Source: Alphaproteobacteria bacterium UBA3612 (GTDB lineage: Bacteria; Pseudomonadota; Alphaproteobacteria; Sphingomonadales; Sphingomonadaceae). Taken from it: a DNA stretch of 64,000 bases. This document shows, piece after piece, positions 33,722 through 43,565 of this stretch. The position numbers and the translations under genes are program-made. Numbering within the stretch: position 1 is the stretch's first letter; each line of letters opens with the position of its first letter. Below the pieces are notes generated by a model. It made no database searches. It was not told the DNA's origin and saw nothing but the letters and a program-made list of their open reading frames with translations. The stretch spans positions 327,709 through 391,708 of the forward strand of contig DFLT01000005.1 of NCBI GenBank assembly GCA_002375465.1. The letters run 5' to 3'.

Positions 33722-35771
33722 GCTTACCGTTGACGGCATCGAGGTCGAGGTTCCGGCCGGCGCAACCGTGTTGCAGGCGTGCGAGATGGCAGGGAAGGAA
33801 ATTCCCCGCTTCTGCTATCACGAGCGGCTGTCCATTGCCGGTAATTGCCGCATGTGCTTGGTGGAAATGGAGAAATCGCCCAAGCCCATCGCCTCTTGCG
33901 CGATGCCGGCCGCGGATGGGCAGGTGATCAAGACGGACAGCGCGACGACGAAGAAGGCGCGCGAAGGCGTCATGGAGTTCCTGCTGATCAACCATCCGCT
34001 CGACTGTCCGATCTGCGATCAGGGCGGTGAGTGCGACCTGCAGGATCAGGCGCTGAATTACGGGCGCGGGCGTTCTCGCTATCAGGAGAATAAGCGCGCC
34101 GTCACAGAAAAATATATGGGTCCGATCATCAAGACGGTGATGACCCGCTGCATCCACTGCACCCGCTGCGTGCGCTTCGCCGAAGAAGTTGCCGGCGTTG
34201 AAGAAATTGGCGCGGTCGGTCGCGGCGAGAATATGCAGATCACCACCTATCTGGAAAAGGCGGCGACGTCGGAACTGTCCGGCAATGTCATCGATCTGTG
34301 TCCGGTGGGCGCGCTGACGTCGAAACCCTATGCTTTCGAGGCGCGGCCCTGGGAACTGGTGAAGACAAATGGCGTCGACGTCATGGACGCCATCGGATCC
34401 AACGTCCGCTACGATGCGCGCGGGCCGCAGATCCTGCGCGTACTGCCGCGCGTCAATGACGACATCAACGAAGAGTGGATTTCGGACAAGAGCCGCTATG
34501 GTCCCCTCGGCCTGATGAAGCGCCGCCTGGACACGCCTTATGTGCGCGAAAATGGCAAGCTGAAGCGGGCGACCTGGAACCAGGCCTTTGCTGCGGTGAA
34601 GGCGGGACTTTCCGGCCTTTCCGGCGATCAGATCGGCGCGATAGCCGGCGACCTTCTCGACGTTGAGAGCATGGTGGCCATGAAGGATTTGCTGGGGAAG
34701 CTGGGATCGAGCCGCCACGATTGCCGCCAGGACGGCGCCCAGCTGGGCGGCGAGATCAGCGGCGCACGCGCAAGCTATTTGTTCAATGTCGGCATTGCCA
34801 ATCTGGAAACGGCGGATGTCGTGCTGCTGATTGGCACCAATCCCCGCTGGGAGGCGCCGCTTGTTAACACCCGCATCCGGAAGGCGGTTCGCAAGGGCCG
34901 CGCCAAGGCTTATTCCATCGGCCCCGACATCGACCTGACCTATCCGGTGGAATTCCTCGGCACGGACCTGACGCAGATCGGCAACCTTCCGGCGGCAGTG
35001 ATGGAGGCGCTGAAGGGCGCTGAACGTCCCGCGATCATCGTTGGCCCGGGCGCCTTTGCCCGCGCCGATGGGGCGGCAGTTCTGGGCGCAGCGCAGAAGC
35101 TGGCGACGAATGTGAATGCGGTACGTGATGGATGGACGGTGTTTGGCGTGCTGCACACTGCGGCGTCGCGCGTCGGCGGCCTCGACATCGGTTTTACCAG
35201 CAAGGGCGGTGTGGATGCCATGCTGACAGAGGCGGAGAATGGTACGCTGAAGGCGCTGTTCCTGCACGGTGCGGACGAGATCGATACCGGACCGCTGCCC
35301 GGTGTGTTCAAAGTCTATATCGGACATCATGGCGATCGCGGCGCCCATGTCGCGGACGTCATCCTGCCGGCCGCAAGTTTTGCGGAAAAATCGGGCACCT
35401 ATGTCAATATGGAGGGCCGTGTGCAGCGGTCCCTGCGCGCTGTTTTCCCGCCGGGCGACGCGCGCGAAGACTGGGCAATCCTGCGCGCCCTGTCCGATGT
35501 TTTGGGGCAGACGCTGCCATATGACGATCACGATGCCTTGCGTGAGCGCATCGCGGGCGAGTGGGCGCATCTTGGCCGGACGGCGCTTGCCGCTGCCGAG
35601 TGGACGGATTTTGAAATTTCGGCGTCCGGCACGATCGGGGATACGCCGGTCGCCTATGCCATCGACAATTTCTATATGACGAACCCCGTCGCGCGTGCTT
35701 CGGAGGTTATGCAGGAGTGTGCCGCCATCGTCCTGGGCGATGGCGAAACCGTGCGGGAGGCGGCGGAATAA
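33714..35771 (+). CDS. nuoG: NADH-quinone oxidoreductase subunit G
   Basis: A 685-residue 75-kDa subunit. The N-terminal ferredoxin domain has CYHERLSIAGNCRMC with a further Cys in ASCAMPA (N1b). The His-Cys cluster N5 is in HPLDCPICDQGGECDLQDQ, and N4 in CIHCTRCVRFAEE with CPVGALTSK. A molybdopterin-oxidoreductase-like domain without cofactor fills the rest. The length is normal for alphaproteobacterial NuoG. The long open frame on the opposite strand is a codon-bias shadow. Confidence 0.97.
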   Translation: MPKLTVDGIEVEVPAGATVLQACEMAGKEIPRFCYHERLSIAGNCRMCLVEMEKSPKPIASCAMPAADGQVIKTDSATTKKAREGVMEFLLINHPLDCPICDQGGECDLQDQALNYGRGRSRYQENKRAVTEKYMGPIIKTVMTRCIHCTRCVRFAEEVAGVEEIGAVGRGENMQITTYLEKAATSELSGNVIDLCPVGALTSKPYAFEARPWELVKTNGVDVMDAIGSNVRYDARGPQILRVLPRVNDDINEEWISDKSRYGPLGLMKRRLDTPYVRENGKLKRATWNQAFAAVKAGLSGLSGDQIGAIAGDLLDVESMVAMKDLLGKLGSSRHDCRQDGAQLGGEISGARASYLFNVGIANLETADVVLLIGTNPRWEAPLVNTRIRKAVRKGRAKAYSIGPDIDLTYPVEFLGTDLTQIGNLPAAVMEALKGAERPAIIVGPGAFARADGAAVLGAAQKLATNVNAVRDGWTVFGVLHTAASRVGGLDIGFTSKGGVDAMLTEAENGTLKALFLHGADEIDTGPLPGVFKVYIGHHGDRGAHVADVILPAASFAEKSGTYVNMEGRVQRSLRAVFPPGDAREDWAILRALSDVLGQTLPYDDHDALRERIAGEWAHLGRTALAAAEWTDFEISASGTIGDTPVAYAIDNFYMTNPVARASEVMQECAAIVLGDGETVREAAE

Positions 35772-36829
35772 TGACCGAAGCCTTCCAGAACAGTTTCCTG
35801 GGACCGATTGCCGGCTATTTGCTGGCAAACATCCTCCTGATCCTGGCCATCGTTCTGCCGCTGTTGATCGGCGTCGCCTATGCCGTCTATGCCGACCGCA
35901 AGATCTGGGCCGCGGCCCAGATGCGGCGCGGCCCCAATGTGGTCGGGCCATTCGGCCTGTTGCAGAGCTTTGCCGACGGTCTGAAGGTATTCCTGAAGGA
36001 AACCATCATCCCGGCGGGCGCGAACAAGGGCGTTTTCCTGCTGGCGCCGGTCATCATGTTTACTGTCGCGCTGCTGGGCTGGGCGGTGATTCCGTTCAGT
36101 GCTGAAATGGTTCTGGCTGACATCAATGTCGGCATTCTCTACATCTTCGCGGTCTCCTCGCTCGGCGTTTACGGCATCATCATGTCGGGCTGGGCCTCGA
36201 ACAGTAAATATCCGTTTCTGGGCGGCTTGCGCTCGGCGGCTCAGATGGTTTCCTATGAAGTTTCCATCGGCTTCATCATCATCTGCGTCGTCCTCTGGGC
36301 ATCGTCGTTCAACCTGAACGCCATCGTGCTCAGCCAGAAGGGAACGATCCTCGGCATCGTCAACATGCACCTGTTCAATCCGCTGCTGTTCCCGATGGCG
36401 ATCATGTTCTTTATCTCCGCGCTGGCGGAAACGAACCGGCCGCCGTTTGACCTTCCTGAGGCCGAGGCGGAACTGGTTGCGGGCTATCAGACGGAATATT
36501 CGTCCATGGCCTTTGCGCTGTTCTGGCTGGGCGAATATGCCGCCATCCTGCTGATGTGCGCGCTGATGAGCGTCCTGTTCCTGGGGGGCTGGTTGCCGCC
36601 TTTGGATATAGATCTTATTCCTTGGTTCGACGTTCCCGGTGCGATCTGGCTCATTCTGAAGATCTGCTTCATGTTCTTCTGCTTCGCCTGGGTGTTCGCC
36701 ACGGTGCCGCGCTTCCGCTATGACCAGCTGATGCGGCTGGGCTGGAAAGTGTTCCTGCCCCTCTCGCTGTTCTGGGTCTTCATCGTCTCCGGCTATTTGA
36801 TGTTCTTCACCGACAGGTTTTCCACATGA
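35771..36829 (+). CDS. nuoH: NADH-quinone oxidoreductase subunit H
   Basis: A 352-residue membrane subunit that contacts the peripheral arm at the quinone site. Eight helices are expected; the conserved loops YADRKIWAAAQMRRGPNVVG and ETNRPPFDLPEAEAELVAGY are both present. The ATG at 35771 overlaps the nuoG stop (TAATG). Confidence 0.97.
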   Translation: MTEAFQNSFLGPIAGYLLANILLILAIVLPLLIGVAYAVYADRKIWAAAQMRRGPNVVGPFGLLQSFADGLKVFLKETIIPAGANKGVFLLAPVIMFTVALLGWAVIPFSAEMVLADINVGILYIFAVSSLGVYGIIMSGWASNSKYPFLGGLRSAAQMVSYEVSIGFIIICVVLWASSFNLNAIVLSQKGTILGIVNMHLFNPLLFPMAIMFFISALAETNRPPFDLPEAEAELVAGYQTEYSSMAFALFWLGEYAAILLMCALMSVLFLGGWLPPLDIDLIPWFDVPGAIWLILKICFMFFCFAWVFATVPRFRYDQLMRLGWKVFLPLSLFWVFIVSGYLMFFTDRFST

Positions 36830-37311
36830 GTCTCGCACAAGCCGCGAAATCGCTGCTGCTCCTCGAATTCATTCGGGGAATGGGGCTGACACTGAAATAT
36901 ATGTTCAAGCCGAAGGCGACGCTGAACTACCCCTATGAAAAGGGTCCGGTCAGCCCGCGTTTTCGCGGCGAGCATGCGCTTCGGCGCTATGCCAATGGTG
37001 AGGAACGCTGCATCGCGTGCAAACTGTGCGAGGCTGTGTGCCCGGCGCAGGCAATCACCATCGAGGCGGAACCGCGCGAAGACGGCAGCCGCCGGACGAC
37101 GCGCTACGACATCGATATGACGAAGTGCATCTATTGCGGCTTCTGTCAGGAGGCGTGCCCCGTCGATGCCATCGTCGAGGGGCCGAATTTCGAATATTCG
37201 ACGGAAACGCGCGAAGAACTGATCTACGACAAGCAAAAGCTGCTGGAAAATGGCGAGCGCTGGGAACCGGCACTGGCGGCGAATCTTGCGGCGGATGCGC
37301 CCTACCGTTAG
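36826..37311 (+). CDS. nuoI: NADH-quinone oxidoreductase subunit I
   Basis: A 161-residue subunit with two ferredoxin-type 4Fe-4S clusters (N6a, N6b): CIACKLCEAVCPAQA and CIYCGFCQEACPVDA. An N-terminal amphipathic helix contacts NuoH. It overlaps nuoH by four bases. A 140-bp gap without ORF follows, with AGAAGAGGA before nuoJ. Confidence 0.97.
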   Translation: MSLAQAAKSLLLLEFIRGMGLTLKYMFKPKATLNYPYEKGPVSPRFRGEHALRRYANGEERCIACKLCEAVCPAQAITIEAEPREDGSRRTTRYDIDMTKCIYCGFCQEACPVDAIVEGPNFEYSTETREELIYDKQKLLENGERWEPALAANLAADAPYR

Positions 37312-37451
37312 GGGCGCCACCATTCATGGGGGCGGCTGGCCCGGCGCAGACCGGAAGCCATCTCCAAATCTGAAAAGCACGGAAGAGGCGAGGGAGCGAA
37401 TTTCCCGCCGCATCCGGGAAGAACGATAGAGAAGAGGACTGAAGTCGCAGC

Positions 37452-38069
37452 ATGGTTGAAGCCATTATCTTCTACATGCTGGCCGGGATCATCCTCCTGA
37501 GCGGGACGGCCGTGATCCTATCCAGAAATCCCGTGCACAGCGTGCTCTGGTTGATCCTCGCCTTTTTCAACGCGGCGGGGCTGTTCCTGATGCTGGGGGC
37601 GGAGTTTCTGGCGATGATCCTGGTCATCGTTTATGTCGGCGCGGTCGCGGTTCTTTTTCTGTTCGTGGTCATGATGCTCGACATCGATTTTTCGAAATTG
37701 CGGGAAGGCTTCGTCAGCTATCTGCCGTTCGGCCTGATCCTCGCGGGCGTTCTGGCGGCCGAACTGATTGTCGCGGCGACGGCAGCAGTGGTCATGGGGT
37801 CTCCAGCCGAACCGCTGGCACCCGCCATCGCCACCGTTACCCAGGTTTCCAATACGGAGGCACTGGGTGCGCTGATCTATACGCGCTACGTCTATGTGTT
37901 CCAGGCAGCGGGCATGATCCTCCTGACCGCCATGATCGGCGCCATCGTCCTGACCCATCGTCAGCGTGGCGGCGTCAAGCGGCAGAATATCGGCGATCAG
38001 GTTAACCGCCGTCCAGAGGATGCAGTCGTCATTACAAAGCCTGGCATCGGGCAGGGGGTCGAACTGTGA
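37452..38069 (+). CDS. nuoJ: NADH-quinone oxidoreductase subunit J
   Basis: A 205-residue membrane subunit with five helices. The conserved run VIVYVGAVAVLFLFVVMMLDI includes the pi-bulge helix involved in redox-proton coupling. The extended C terminus (HRQRGGVKRQNIGDQ) is typical of alphaproteobacteria. It overlaps nuoK in a GTGA junction. Confidence 0.96.
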   Translation: MVEAIIFYMLAGIILLSGTAVILSRNPVHSVLWLILAFFNAAGLFLMLGAEFLAMILVIVYVGAVAVLFLFVVMMLDIDFSKLREGFVSYLPFGLILAGVLAAELIVAATAAVVMGSPAEPLAPAIATVTQVSNTEALGALIYTRYVYVFQAAGMILLTAMIGAIVLTHRQRGGVKRQNIGDQVNRRPEDAVVITKPGIGQGVEL

Positions 38070-38371
38070 TCGGTCTCAACCATTATCTGGTCGTCGCGGC
38101 GATCCTGTTCGTGCTGGGTGTGATCGGCATTATTCTCAATCGCAAGAACGTCATCATCATTCTGATGTCGATCGAACTGATCCTGCTGGCGGTGAATATC
38201 AATATGGTGGCCTTTTCCAGTTACCTTGGTGACCTGAAGGGACAGATCTTCGCGATGTTCATCCTGACCGTCGCGGCCGGTGAAGCCGCCATCGGCCTTG
38301 CCATTCTCGTTCTTTATTTCCGCAATCGCGGCACCATCGCCGTCGACCAGATCGACCAGTTGAAGGGGTGA
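38066..38371 (+). CDS. nuoK: NADH-quinone oxidoreductase subunit K
   Basis: A 101-residue membrane subunit with three helices and the proton-channel glutamates in ILMSIELILLAVNINMV and AAGEAAIGLAILVLYFRN. The start is GTG at 38066. Its stop overlaps an ATG (TGATG) that opens a 43-codon frame leading to nuoL. Confidence 0.97.
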   Translation: MIGLNHYLVVAAILFVLGVIGIILNRKNVIIILMSIELILLAVNINMVAFSSYLGDLKGQIFAMFILTVAAGEAAIGLAILVLYFRNRGTIAVDQIDQLKG

Positions 38372-38502
38372 TGACGGACATGCGTTGCGATCGCCACATC
38401 GTCGTTTCGGCGCAGGCCGGGATTCGGTTCCGGTATCTTCTCGCAGGGGAAGCGGTTTCAAACCGCGCTACCTGTGCGGGCCTGACGGGGGCGCGCGCCT
38501 GA
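38371..38502 (+). CDS. Doubtful 43-codon ORF between nuoK and nuoL
   Basis: An open frame starts at the TGATG junction with nuoK and ends at TGA 38500-38502, one base before the nuoL ATG. The predicted peptide (MTDMRCDRHIVVSAQAG...) has no hydrophobic helix and no recognisable family, and it contains a DNA inverted repeat GCGGTTT-C-AAACCGC near 38452-38466. It may be only a spacer with structure; it is listed because it fills the gap exactly. Confidence 0.25.
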   Translation: MTDMRCDRHIVVSAQAGIRFRYLLAGEAVSNRATCAGLTGARA

Positions 38503-38503
38503 C

Positions 38504-40561
38504 ATGCTTCAGATCATTGTCTTTCTGCCGCTGCTCGCAGCGATCATCGCCGGCCTCGGCAATCGGGCTCTCGGCAATAGCGTCGCGAAGTCACTGACGA
38601 CCGGCGCGCTGTTCATTTCCGCGATCCTGTCCTGGATCCTGTTCTTTCAGGTGGGATTTGGCGACACCAGCTATACACAGCCCGTTTTCGAATGGTTTCG
38701 CTCGGGCGACCTGATCGTCAATTGGAGCCTTCGGCTCGATACGCTGACGGCCGTCATGCTGATCGTCATCACGACGGTCTCGGCGCTCGTTCACCTCTAC
38801 AGCTGGGGGTATATGTCGGAAGATCCCGACCAGCCCCGCTTCTTCGCATATCTCAGCCTGTTTACCTTCGCGATGCTGATGCTGGTGACGGCGGACAATC
38901 TGGTGCAGATGTTCTTCGGCTGGGAAGGGGTCGGCCTCGCCTCCTACCTGTTGATCGGTTTCTGGTATCATAAACCCTCCGCAAACGCCGCCGCCATCAA
39001 GGCATTCGTCGTCAACCGTGTGGGCGATTTTGGCTTCTCGCTCGGCATTTTCGGCGTGTTCCTGGTGTTCGGCACAACCGACCTGTCGCTGATCAACGGC
39101 ACGGCTGCGGAATGGCAGGGCCAGACGTTCGAATTCCTCGGGTATCAAGTCGATATTCTAACGACGCTCTGCTTGCTGCTGTTCGTCGGCGCGATGGGCA
39201 AGTCGGCGCAGCTCGGCCTGCACACCTGGCTGCCGGACGCCATGGAGGGCCCGACGCCGGTGTCCGCGCTGATCCACGCCGCGACCATGGTGACGGCGGG
39301 CGTTTTCATGGTCTGCCGCCTGTCCCCTCTGTTTGAGGCAGCCCCCGCCGCCCTGACCGTCGTCACCTATGTGGGCGCCGCAACGGCGTTGTTCGCGGCC
39401 ACCGTGGGCACTGTCCAAAACGATATCAAGCGCGTGATTGCGTATTCCACCTGTTCGCAACTGGGGTACATGTTCTTCGCCGCGGGCGTCGGTGCCTACA
39501 GCGCGGCGATGTTCCACCTTTTGACCCACGCCTTCTTCAAGGCGCTGCTGTTCCTGTCCGCAGGCTCGGTCATTCACGCCATGCACCATGAACAGGACAT
39601 GCGCTATTATGGTGCCCTTCGTAAGGAGATCCCGGTCACCTTCTGGGCGATGCTGATCGGCACGGTGGCGATCACGGGTGTTGGCATTCCCTTTACGCTG
39701 TTCGGCTTTGCAGGCTTCTTCTCAAAGGATCTGATCATCGAAAGCGCGTTTGCCTCTGGCACCGACGCGGGCACCATCGCCTTTGTCGTCGGGGTGTTGG
39801 CGGCGCTTCTGACCAGCTTCTATTCATGGCGCCTGATGTTCCTGACCTTCTGGGGCAAGCCGCGCTGGGCGGGCAGCGAGCATATCGCGCATCATCATGA
39901 CAGCGATCATGCCGACCCAGTGGCCGAGGACAGCGGCCACGCACCTCATGCGCCGGTCGAACCGGTCGTTGCTACGGGCACGGGTGGGTATCATCCGCAC
40001 GAAAGCCCGCTTTCCATGCTGATCCCCTTGGCGGTTCTGTCGCTGGGCGCGATCTTTGCCGGCTTTGCGTTTCATGGTGCCTTTGGCGAACCCGCCGAAG
40101 CGCTGGAATTCTGGCGCGGCAGCATCGCGTTTTCTCCCGCTCTTGCAGAGGCGGCGCATCATGTTCCTGCCTGGGTGAAACTGTCGCCCTTCATTGTGAT
40201 GCTGCTGGGCCTGTTCATCGCCTGGAACAATTATATTCGTCGGCCAGAGGCACCGTCCGCCTTCGTCGCGCAGTTCCGCGGCCTGCATAATTTCCTCGCC
40301 CACAAATGGTATTTCGACGAGCTGTACCACTATGTCTTCATCGTCCCGTCCATGTGGCTGGGCCGCATGTTCTGGAAGCGGGGCGACCAGGGTACGATCG
40401 ACCGCTTCGGGCCGAACGGGCTTAGCAGCCTTGTCGTGCGGGGTTCTGGCGTCGCACGCAGCCTGCAATCCGGATATGTTTATACTTATGCTCTCGTCAT
40501 GCTGATCGGTCTTGCCGCTGCGGCCGCCTGGTTCCTGCCGCAAATGATGGGAGGGGCGTAA
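38504..40561 (+). CDS. nuoL: NADH-quinone oxidoreductase subunit L
   Basis: A 685-residue antiporter-like proton-pumping subunit with about 16 helices and the long lateral helix near the C terminus. Conserved blocks are FGWEGVGLASYLLIGFWY with the channel Glu, MGKSAQLGLHTWLPDAMEGPTPVSAL, and STCSQLGYMFFAAG. A His-rich hydrophilic loop (HIAHHHDSDHAD) lies near residue 465. It is followed after five bases by nuoM. Confidence 0.97.
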   Translation: MLQIIVFLPLLAAIIAGLGNRALGNSVAKSLTTGALFISAILSWILFFQVGFGDTSYTQPVFEWFRSGDLIVNWSLRLDTLTAVMLIVITTVSALVHLYSWGYMSEDPDQPRFFAYLSLFTFAMLMLVTADNLVQMFFGWEGVGLASYLLIGFWYHKPSANAAAIKAFVVNRVGDFGFSLGIFGVFLVFGTTDLSLINGTAAEWQGQTFEFLGYQVDILTTLCLLLFVGAMGKSAQLGLHTWLPDAMEGPTPVSALIHAATMVTAGVFMVCRLSPLFEAAPAALTVVTYVGAATALFAATVGTVQNDIKRVIAYSTCSQLGYMFFAAGVGAYSAAMFHLLTHAFFKALLFLSAGSVIHAMHHEQDMRYYGALRKEIPVTFWAMLIGTVAITGVGIPFTLFGFAGFFSKDLIIESAFASGTDAGTIAFVVGVLAALLTSFYSWRLMFLTFWGKPRWAGSEHIAHHHDSDHADPVAEDSGHAPHAPVEPVVATGTGGYHPHESPLSMLIPLAVLSLGAIFAGFAFHGAFGEPAEALEFWRGSIAFSPALAEAAHHVPAWVKLSPFIVMLLGLFIAWNNYIRRPEAPSAFVAQFRGLHNFLAHKWYFDELYHYVFIVPSMWLGRMFWKRGDQGTIDRFGPNGLSSLVVRGSGVARSLQSGYVYTYALVMLIGLAAAAAWFLPQMMGGA

Positions 40562-40566
40562 CCGAC

Positions 40567-42120
40567 ATGCCTATTCTTTCCATCATGATCCTGTTGCCGC
40601 TGCTTGCGGGCGCGGCTTTGTTGTTCATTCCCGGTGAGGAGGGCGCGCGCGCTGCCCTCGCACGCACGATCGCACTTGGCACCACGCTCGTCATGTTCGT
40701 GCTGGGCCTGATCCTGTGGATAGGCTTCGACAATTCGACGGCAGCTTTCCAGTATCAGGAAAACGTGCCGTTGTTCGCGCCCTATTTCAGTTGGGCGCTG
40801 GGCATTGACGGCATCAGTCTGGTTCTGATCATGCTGTCGGTATTCCTGATGCCGATATGCATCCTTGCCAGCTGGGAAAGCATCAAGACGCGCGTGCCGG
40901 AATATATGGCGGCGTTTCTGTTGATGGAGGCGCTGATGATCGGCGTCTTCGCGGCGACCGACCTGTTCCTGTTCTATGTGATGTTCGAGGGCGGCCTGAT
41001 CCCGATGTACCTGATCATCGGTATCTGGGGCGGTGTTGAGCGTATCTACGCGAGCTATAAATTCTTCCTCTACACGCTGCTCGGTTCGGTGCTGATGCTG
41101 CTTGCCATGATGTACATGGTGTCGGTTGCCGGAACGACGGACATTCCGACGCTGCTGACCTATGATTTCAGTGAGACGGCGCAAACCTGGCTGTGGCTAG
41201 CATTCTTCGCCAGCTTCGCCGTGAAGATGCCGATGTGGCCGGTCCACACCTGGCTGCCCGATGCGCACGTGCAGGCGCCAACCGCAGGCTCTGTCATTCT
41301 GGCCGGTGTGCTCCTGAAAATGGGTGGCTATGGCTTCATCCGTTTCTCGCTGCCCATGTTCCCGGACGCCAGTGTCGACCTGACTTGGCTGGTCTGGGGG
41401 CTGTCGATGGTTGCCGTCGTCTACACCAGCCTTGTCGCGCTGGTGCAGACCGACATGAAGAAGCTGATCGCCTATTCATCCGTCGCGCATATGGCGTTTG
41501 TCACCGTTGGCCTGTTCGGCTTCAACGCACAGGCGATTGAGGGCTCCATCGTCGTCATGCTGTCGCACGGTCTGGTATCGGGTGCGTTGTTCCTGTGCGT
41601 CGGCGTTGTCTACGACCGGCTCCACACGCGGGAGATCGCCAAATATGGCGGCGTTGCCAATGTGATGCCGCGCTATGCGATCTTCTTCCTGCTGTTCACC
41701 ATGGCGGGCGTCGGACTGCCGGGCACGTCCGGCTTTGTCGGCGAATTCATGGTCATGCTGGGCGCGTTCCAGGCATCGACCTGGGCGGTCTTCATCATCT
41801 GCACCGGCATTATCCTTGGCGCGGCCTATATGCTGTACCTGTATCGCCGCGTGGCCTTTGGCGTCATCACAAATGACGCGGTGCGCACGATGAAGGACCT
41901 GTCGTTGCGCGAATATGCGACGCTCGTTCCCATTGCGATCGCCGTGCTGTGGATGGGCATTGCCCCGAATATCTTCATCGACCCCGTCAGGGCGCCTGTA
42001 GAGCGCATCGTCGCCCGGCTCGCCGCGGCGCAGGCACCGCAGCAGGTCGTCACGATGAATCCAAATCTCCGGCCGGTCGCTGCCGCGCCGGCACCGATCA
42101 GCGAAGGGACGGCACACTGA
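40567..42120 (+). CDS. nuoM: NADH-quinone oxidoreductase subunit M
   Basis: A 517-residue antiporter-like subunit with about 14 helices. The channel Glu is in MFEGGLIPMYLIIGIWGG, and the second half has KMPMWPVHTWLPDAHVQAPT and GTSGFVGEFMVMLG. The C-terminal 35 residues are hydrophilic and Ala/Pro-rich. The stop overlaps the nuoN start (TGATG). Confidence 0.97.
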   Translation: MPILSIMILLPLLAGAALLFIPGEEGARAALARTIALGTTLVMFVLGLILWIGFDNSTAAFQYQENVPLFAPYFSWALGIDGISLVLIMLSVFLMPICILASWESIKTRVPEYMAAFLLMEALMIGVFAATDLFLFYVMFEGGLIPMYLIIGIWGGVERIYASYKFFLYTLLGSVLMLLAMMYMVSVAGTTDIPTLLTYDFSETAQTWLWLAFFASFAVKMPMWPVHTWLPDAHVQAPTAGSVILAGVLLKMGGYGFIRFSLPMFPDASVDLTWLVWGLSMVAVVYTSLVALVQTDMKKLIAYSSVAHMAFVTVGLFGFNAQAIEGSIVVMLSHGLVSGALFLCVGVVYDRLHTREIAKYGGVANVMPRYAIFFLLFTMAGVGLPGTSGFVGEFMVMLGAFQASTWAVFIICTGIILGAAYMLYLYRRVAFGVITNDAVRTMKDLSLREYATLVPIAIAVLWMGIAPNIFIDPVRAPVERIVARLAAAQAPQQVVTMNPNLRPVAAAPAPISEGTAH

Positions 42121-43565
42121 TGCAGCCGCTAGCCGACTCAATCCGCATCGCGGCGCCGGAACTGGTCCTTGCGACGGGGACCATGGTCCTTCTCATGCTG
42201 GGCGTATTCCGCGGCAATAAAAGCCTTCACGGCCTGACGTGGGGCGCGGTGATCATCTATGCCATTGCGGGTCTGTCGCTGTTGAACGATCCGGCCAGCC
42301 GCGTGGCATTTGACGGTTTGTACGTCGCCGACAATTACAGCGCCTTTCTGAAGGTTCTGATCTTTGCCGCCGCAGCCGTGTGCAGCATCATCGCGCTGCC
42401 CTATCTGGTGCGTGCGCGTTCGGACAAGTTCGAATATCCGGTGCTGATCATGCTGGGCGCGCTTGGCATGTCGATGATGGTTTCGGCAGCCGATCTTTTA
42501 TCGCTTTATATCGGCCTGGAGCTGCAGAGCCTCGCGGCCTATGTGCTCGCGGCCTTTCATCGCAATGAAGCGCGCTCATCCGAAGCAGGCCTGAAATATT
42601 TCGTGCTCGGCGCGCTCGCATCGGGAATTCTGCTGTACGGCATCAGCCTGGTCTATGGCTTCAACGGCACGACGGATTTCCGCGTATTGCAGGCCGTTCT
42701 GATAGAGGCGCCGTCCATCGGCACCGTCATCGGACTTGTCTTCATTCTTGCCGGTCTGGCGTTCAAGGTCAGCGCTGTTCCATTCCACATGTGGACACCG
42801 GACGTCTATGAAGGCGCCCCGACGCCCGTGGCAGCCTTTTTTGCCAGTGCGCCCAAGGCGGCGGCCATGGGTCTGCTGGTTCGCGTCTGCATGGATGCGT
42901 TTGGCGGCATGGCTGGGGAATGGGTGCAGATTATTGCCTTTGCCGCGGTCGCGTCGATGATCCTGGGCGCTGTTGGCGCAATCGGACAAACATCGATCAA
43001 GCGTCTGCTTGCCTATTCCTCGATCAACAATATCGGCTTCGCGCTCATCGGCCTCGCCGCCGCGTCGGCCGGGGGCGTCTCGTCCGTGCTGTTCTACATG
43101 GCGGTGTACCTGCCGATGACCATTGGCGCGTTCCTGGTCGTTTTGGGGCTGCGCGATGCAAGTGGGCGGCCGCTAGATACGATGGACAGCCTGGCCGGTC
43201 TTTCCAAAAGTCGGCCAGGTATGGCCGCCGCCATGGCGATCTTCATGTTTTCGCTGGCGGGCATTCCGCCGCTGCTGGGCTTCTGGCCAAAATTCAGCGT
43301 CTTCAATGCGGCGATTGAATCCGAAATGTATGTCCTCGCCGTGATCGGCGTGGTGACATCGGTTGTCGGCGCCTTTTATTATCTGCGGATCATCAAGCTG
43401 GCCTATTTCGATGAGCCCAACGCACCGCTCGCGCCCTCCGAAAGCCGAGTAAACGGTGTGGTTCTGGCGGCCGCGGCGATCTTCTGCTCGCCCATAGGTA
43501 TGCTGGCCATCCCGCTGATCGTTCCGGCAGCGCAGAGCGCGGCCCAGGCGATGCTCGCCTTTTGA
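42120..43565 (+). CDS. nuoN: NADH-quinone oxidoreductase subunit N
   Basis: A 481-residue antiporter-like subunit and last complex I gene. Conserved blocks are LYIGLELQSLAAYVLAAFHR, FKVSAVPFHMWTPDVYEGAPTPV, and IKRLLAYSSINNIGFALIG. The ATG at 42120 was chosen from the TGATG overlap. Its stop overlaps birA in a TTGA junction. Confidence 0.97.
   Translation: MQPLADSIRIAAPELVLATGTMVLLMLGVFRGNKSLHGLTWGAVIIYAIAGLSLLNDPASRVAFDGLYVADNYSAFLKVLIFAAAAVCSIIALPYLVRARSDKFEYPVLIMLGALGMSMMVSAADLLSLYIGLELQSLAAYVLAAFHRNEARSSEAGLKYFVLGALASGILLYGISLVYGFNGTTDFRVLQAVLIEAPSIGTVIGLVFILAGLAFKVSAVPFHMWTPDVYEGAPTPVAAFFASAPKAAAMGLLVRVCMDAFGGMAGEWVQIIAFAAVASMILGAVGAIGQTSIKRLLAYSSINNIGFALIGLAAASAGGVSSVLFYMAVYLPMTIGAFLVVLGLRDASGRPLDTMDSLAGLSKSRPGMAAAMAIFMFSLAGIPPLLGFWPKFSVFNAAIESEMYVLAVIGVVTSVVGAFYYLRIIKLAYFDEPNAPLAPSESRVNGVVLAAAAIFCSPIGMLAIPLIVPAAQSAAQAMLAF

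Noticed and set aside
33552..35951. 799-codon open frame on the minus strand opposite nuoG
   Set aside because: It is antisense to a complete, motif-rich nuoG and its translation is Arg/His/Gln-rich without any domain; GC-rich codon bias creates such frames.
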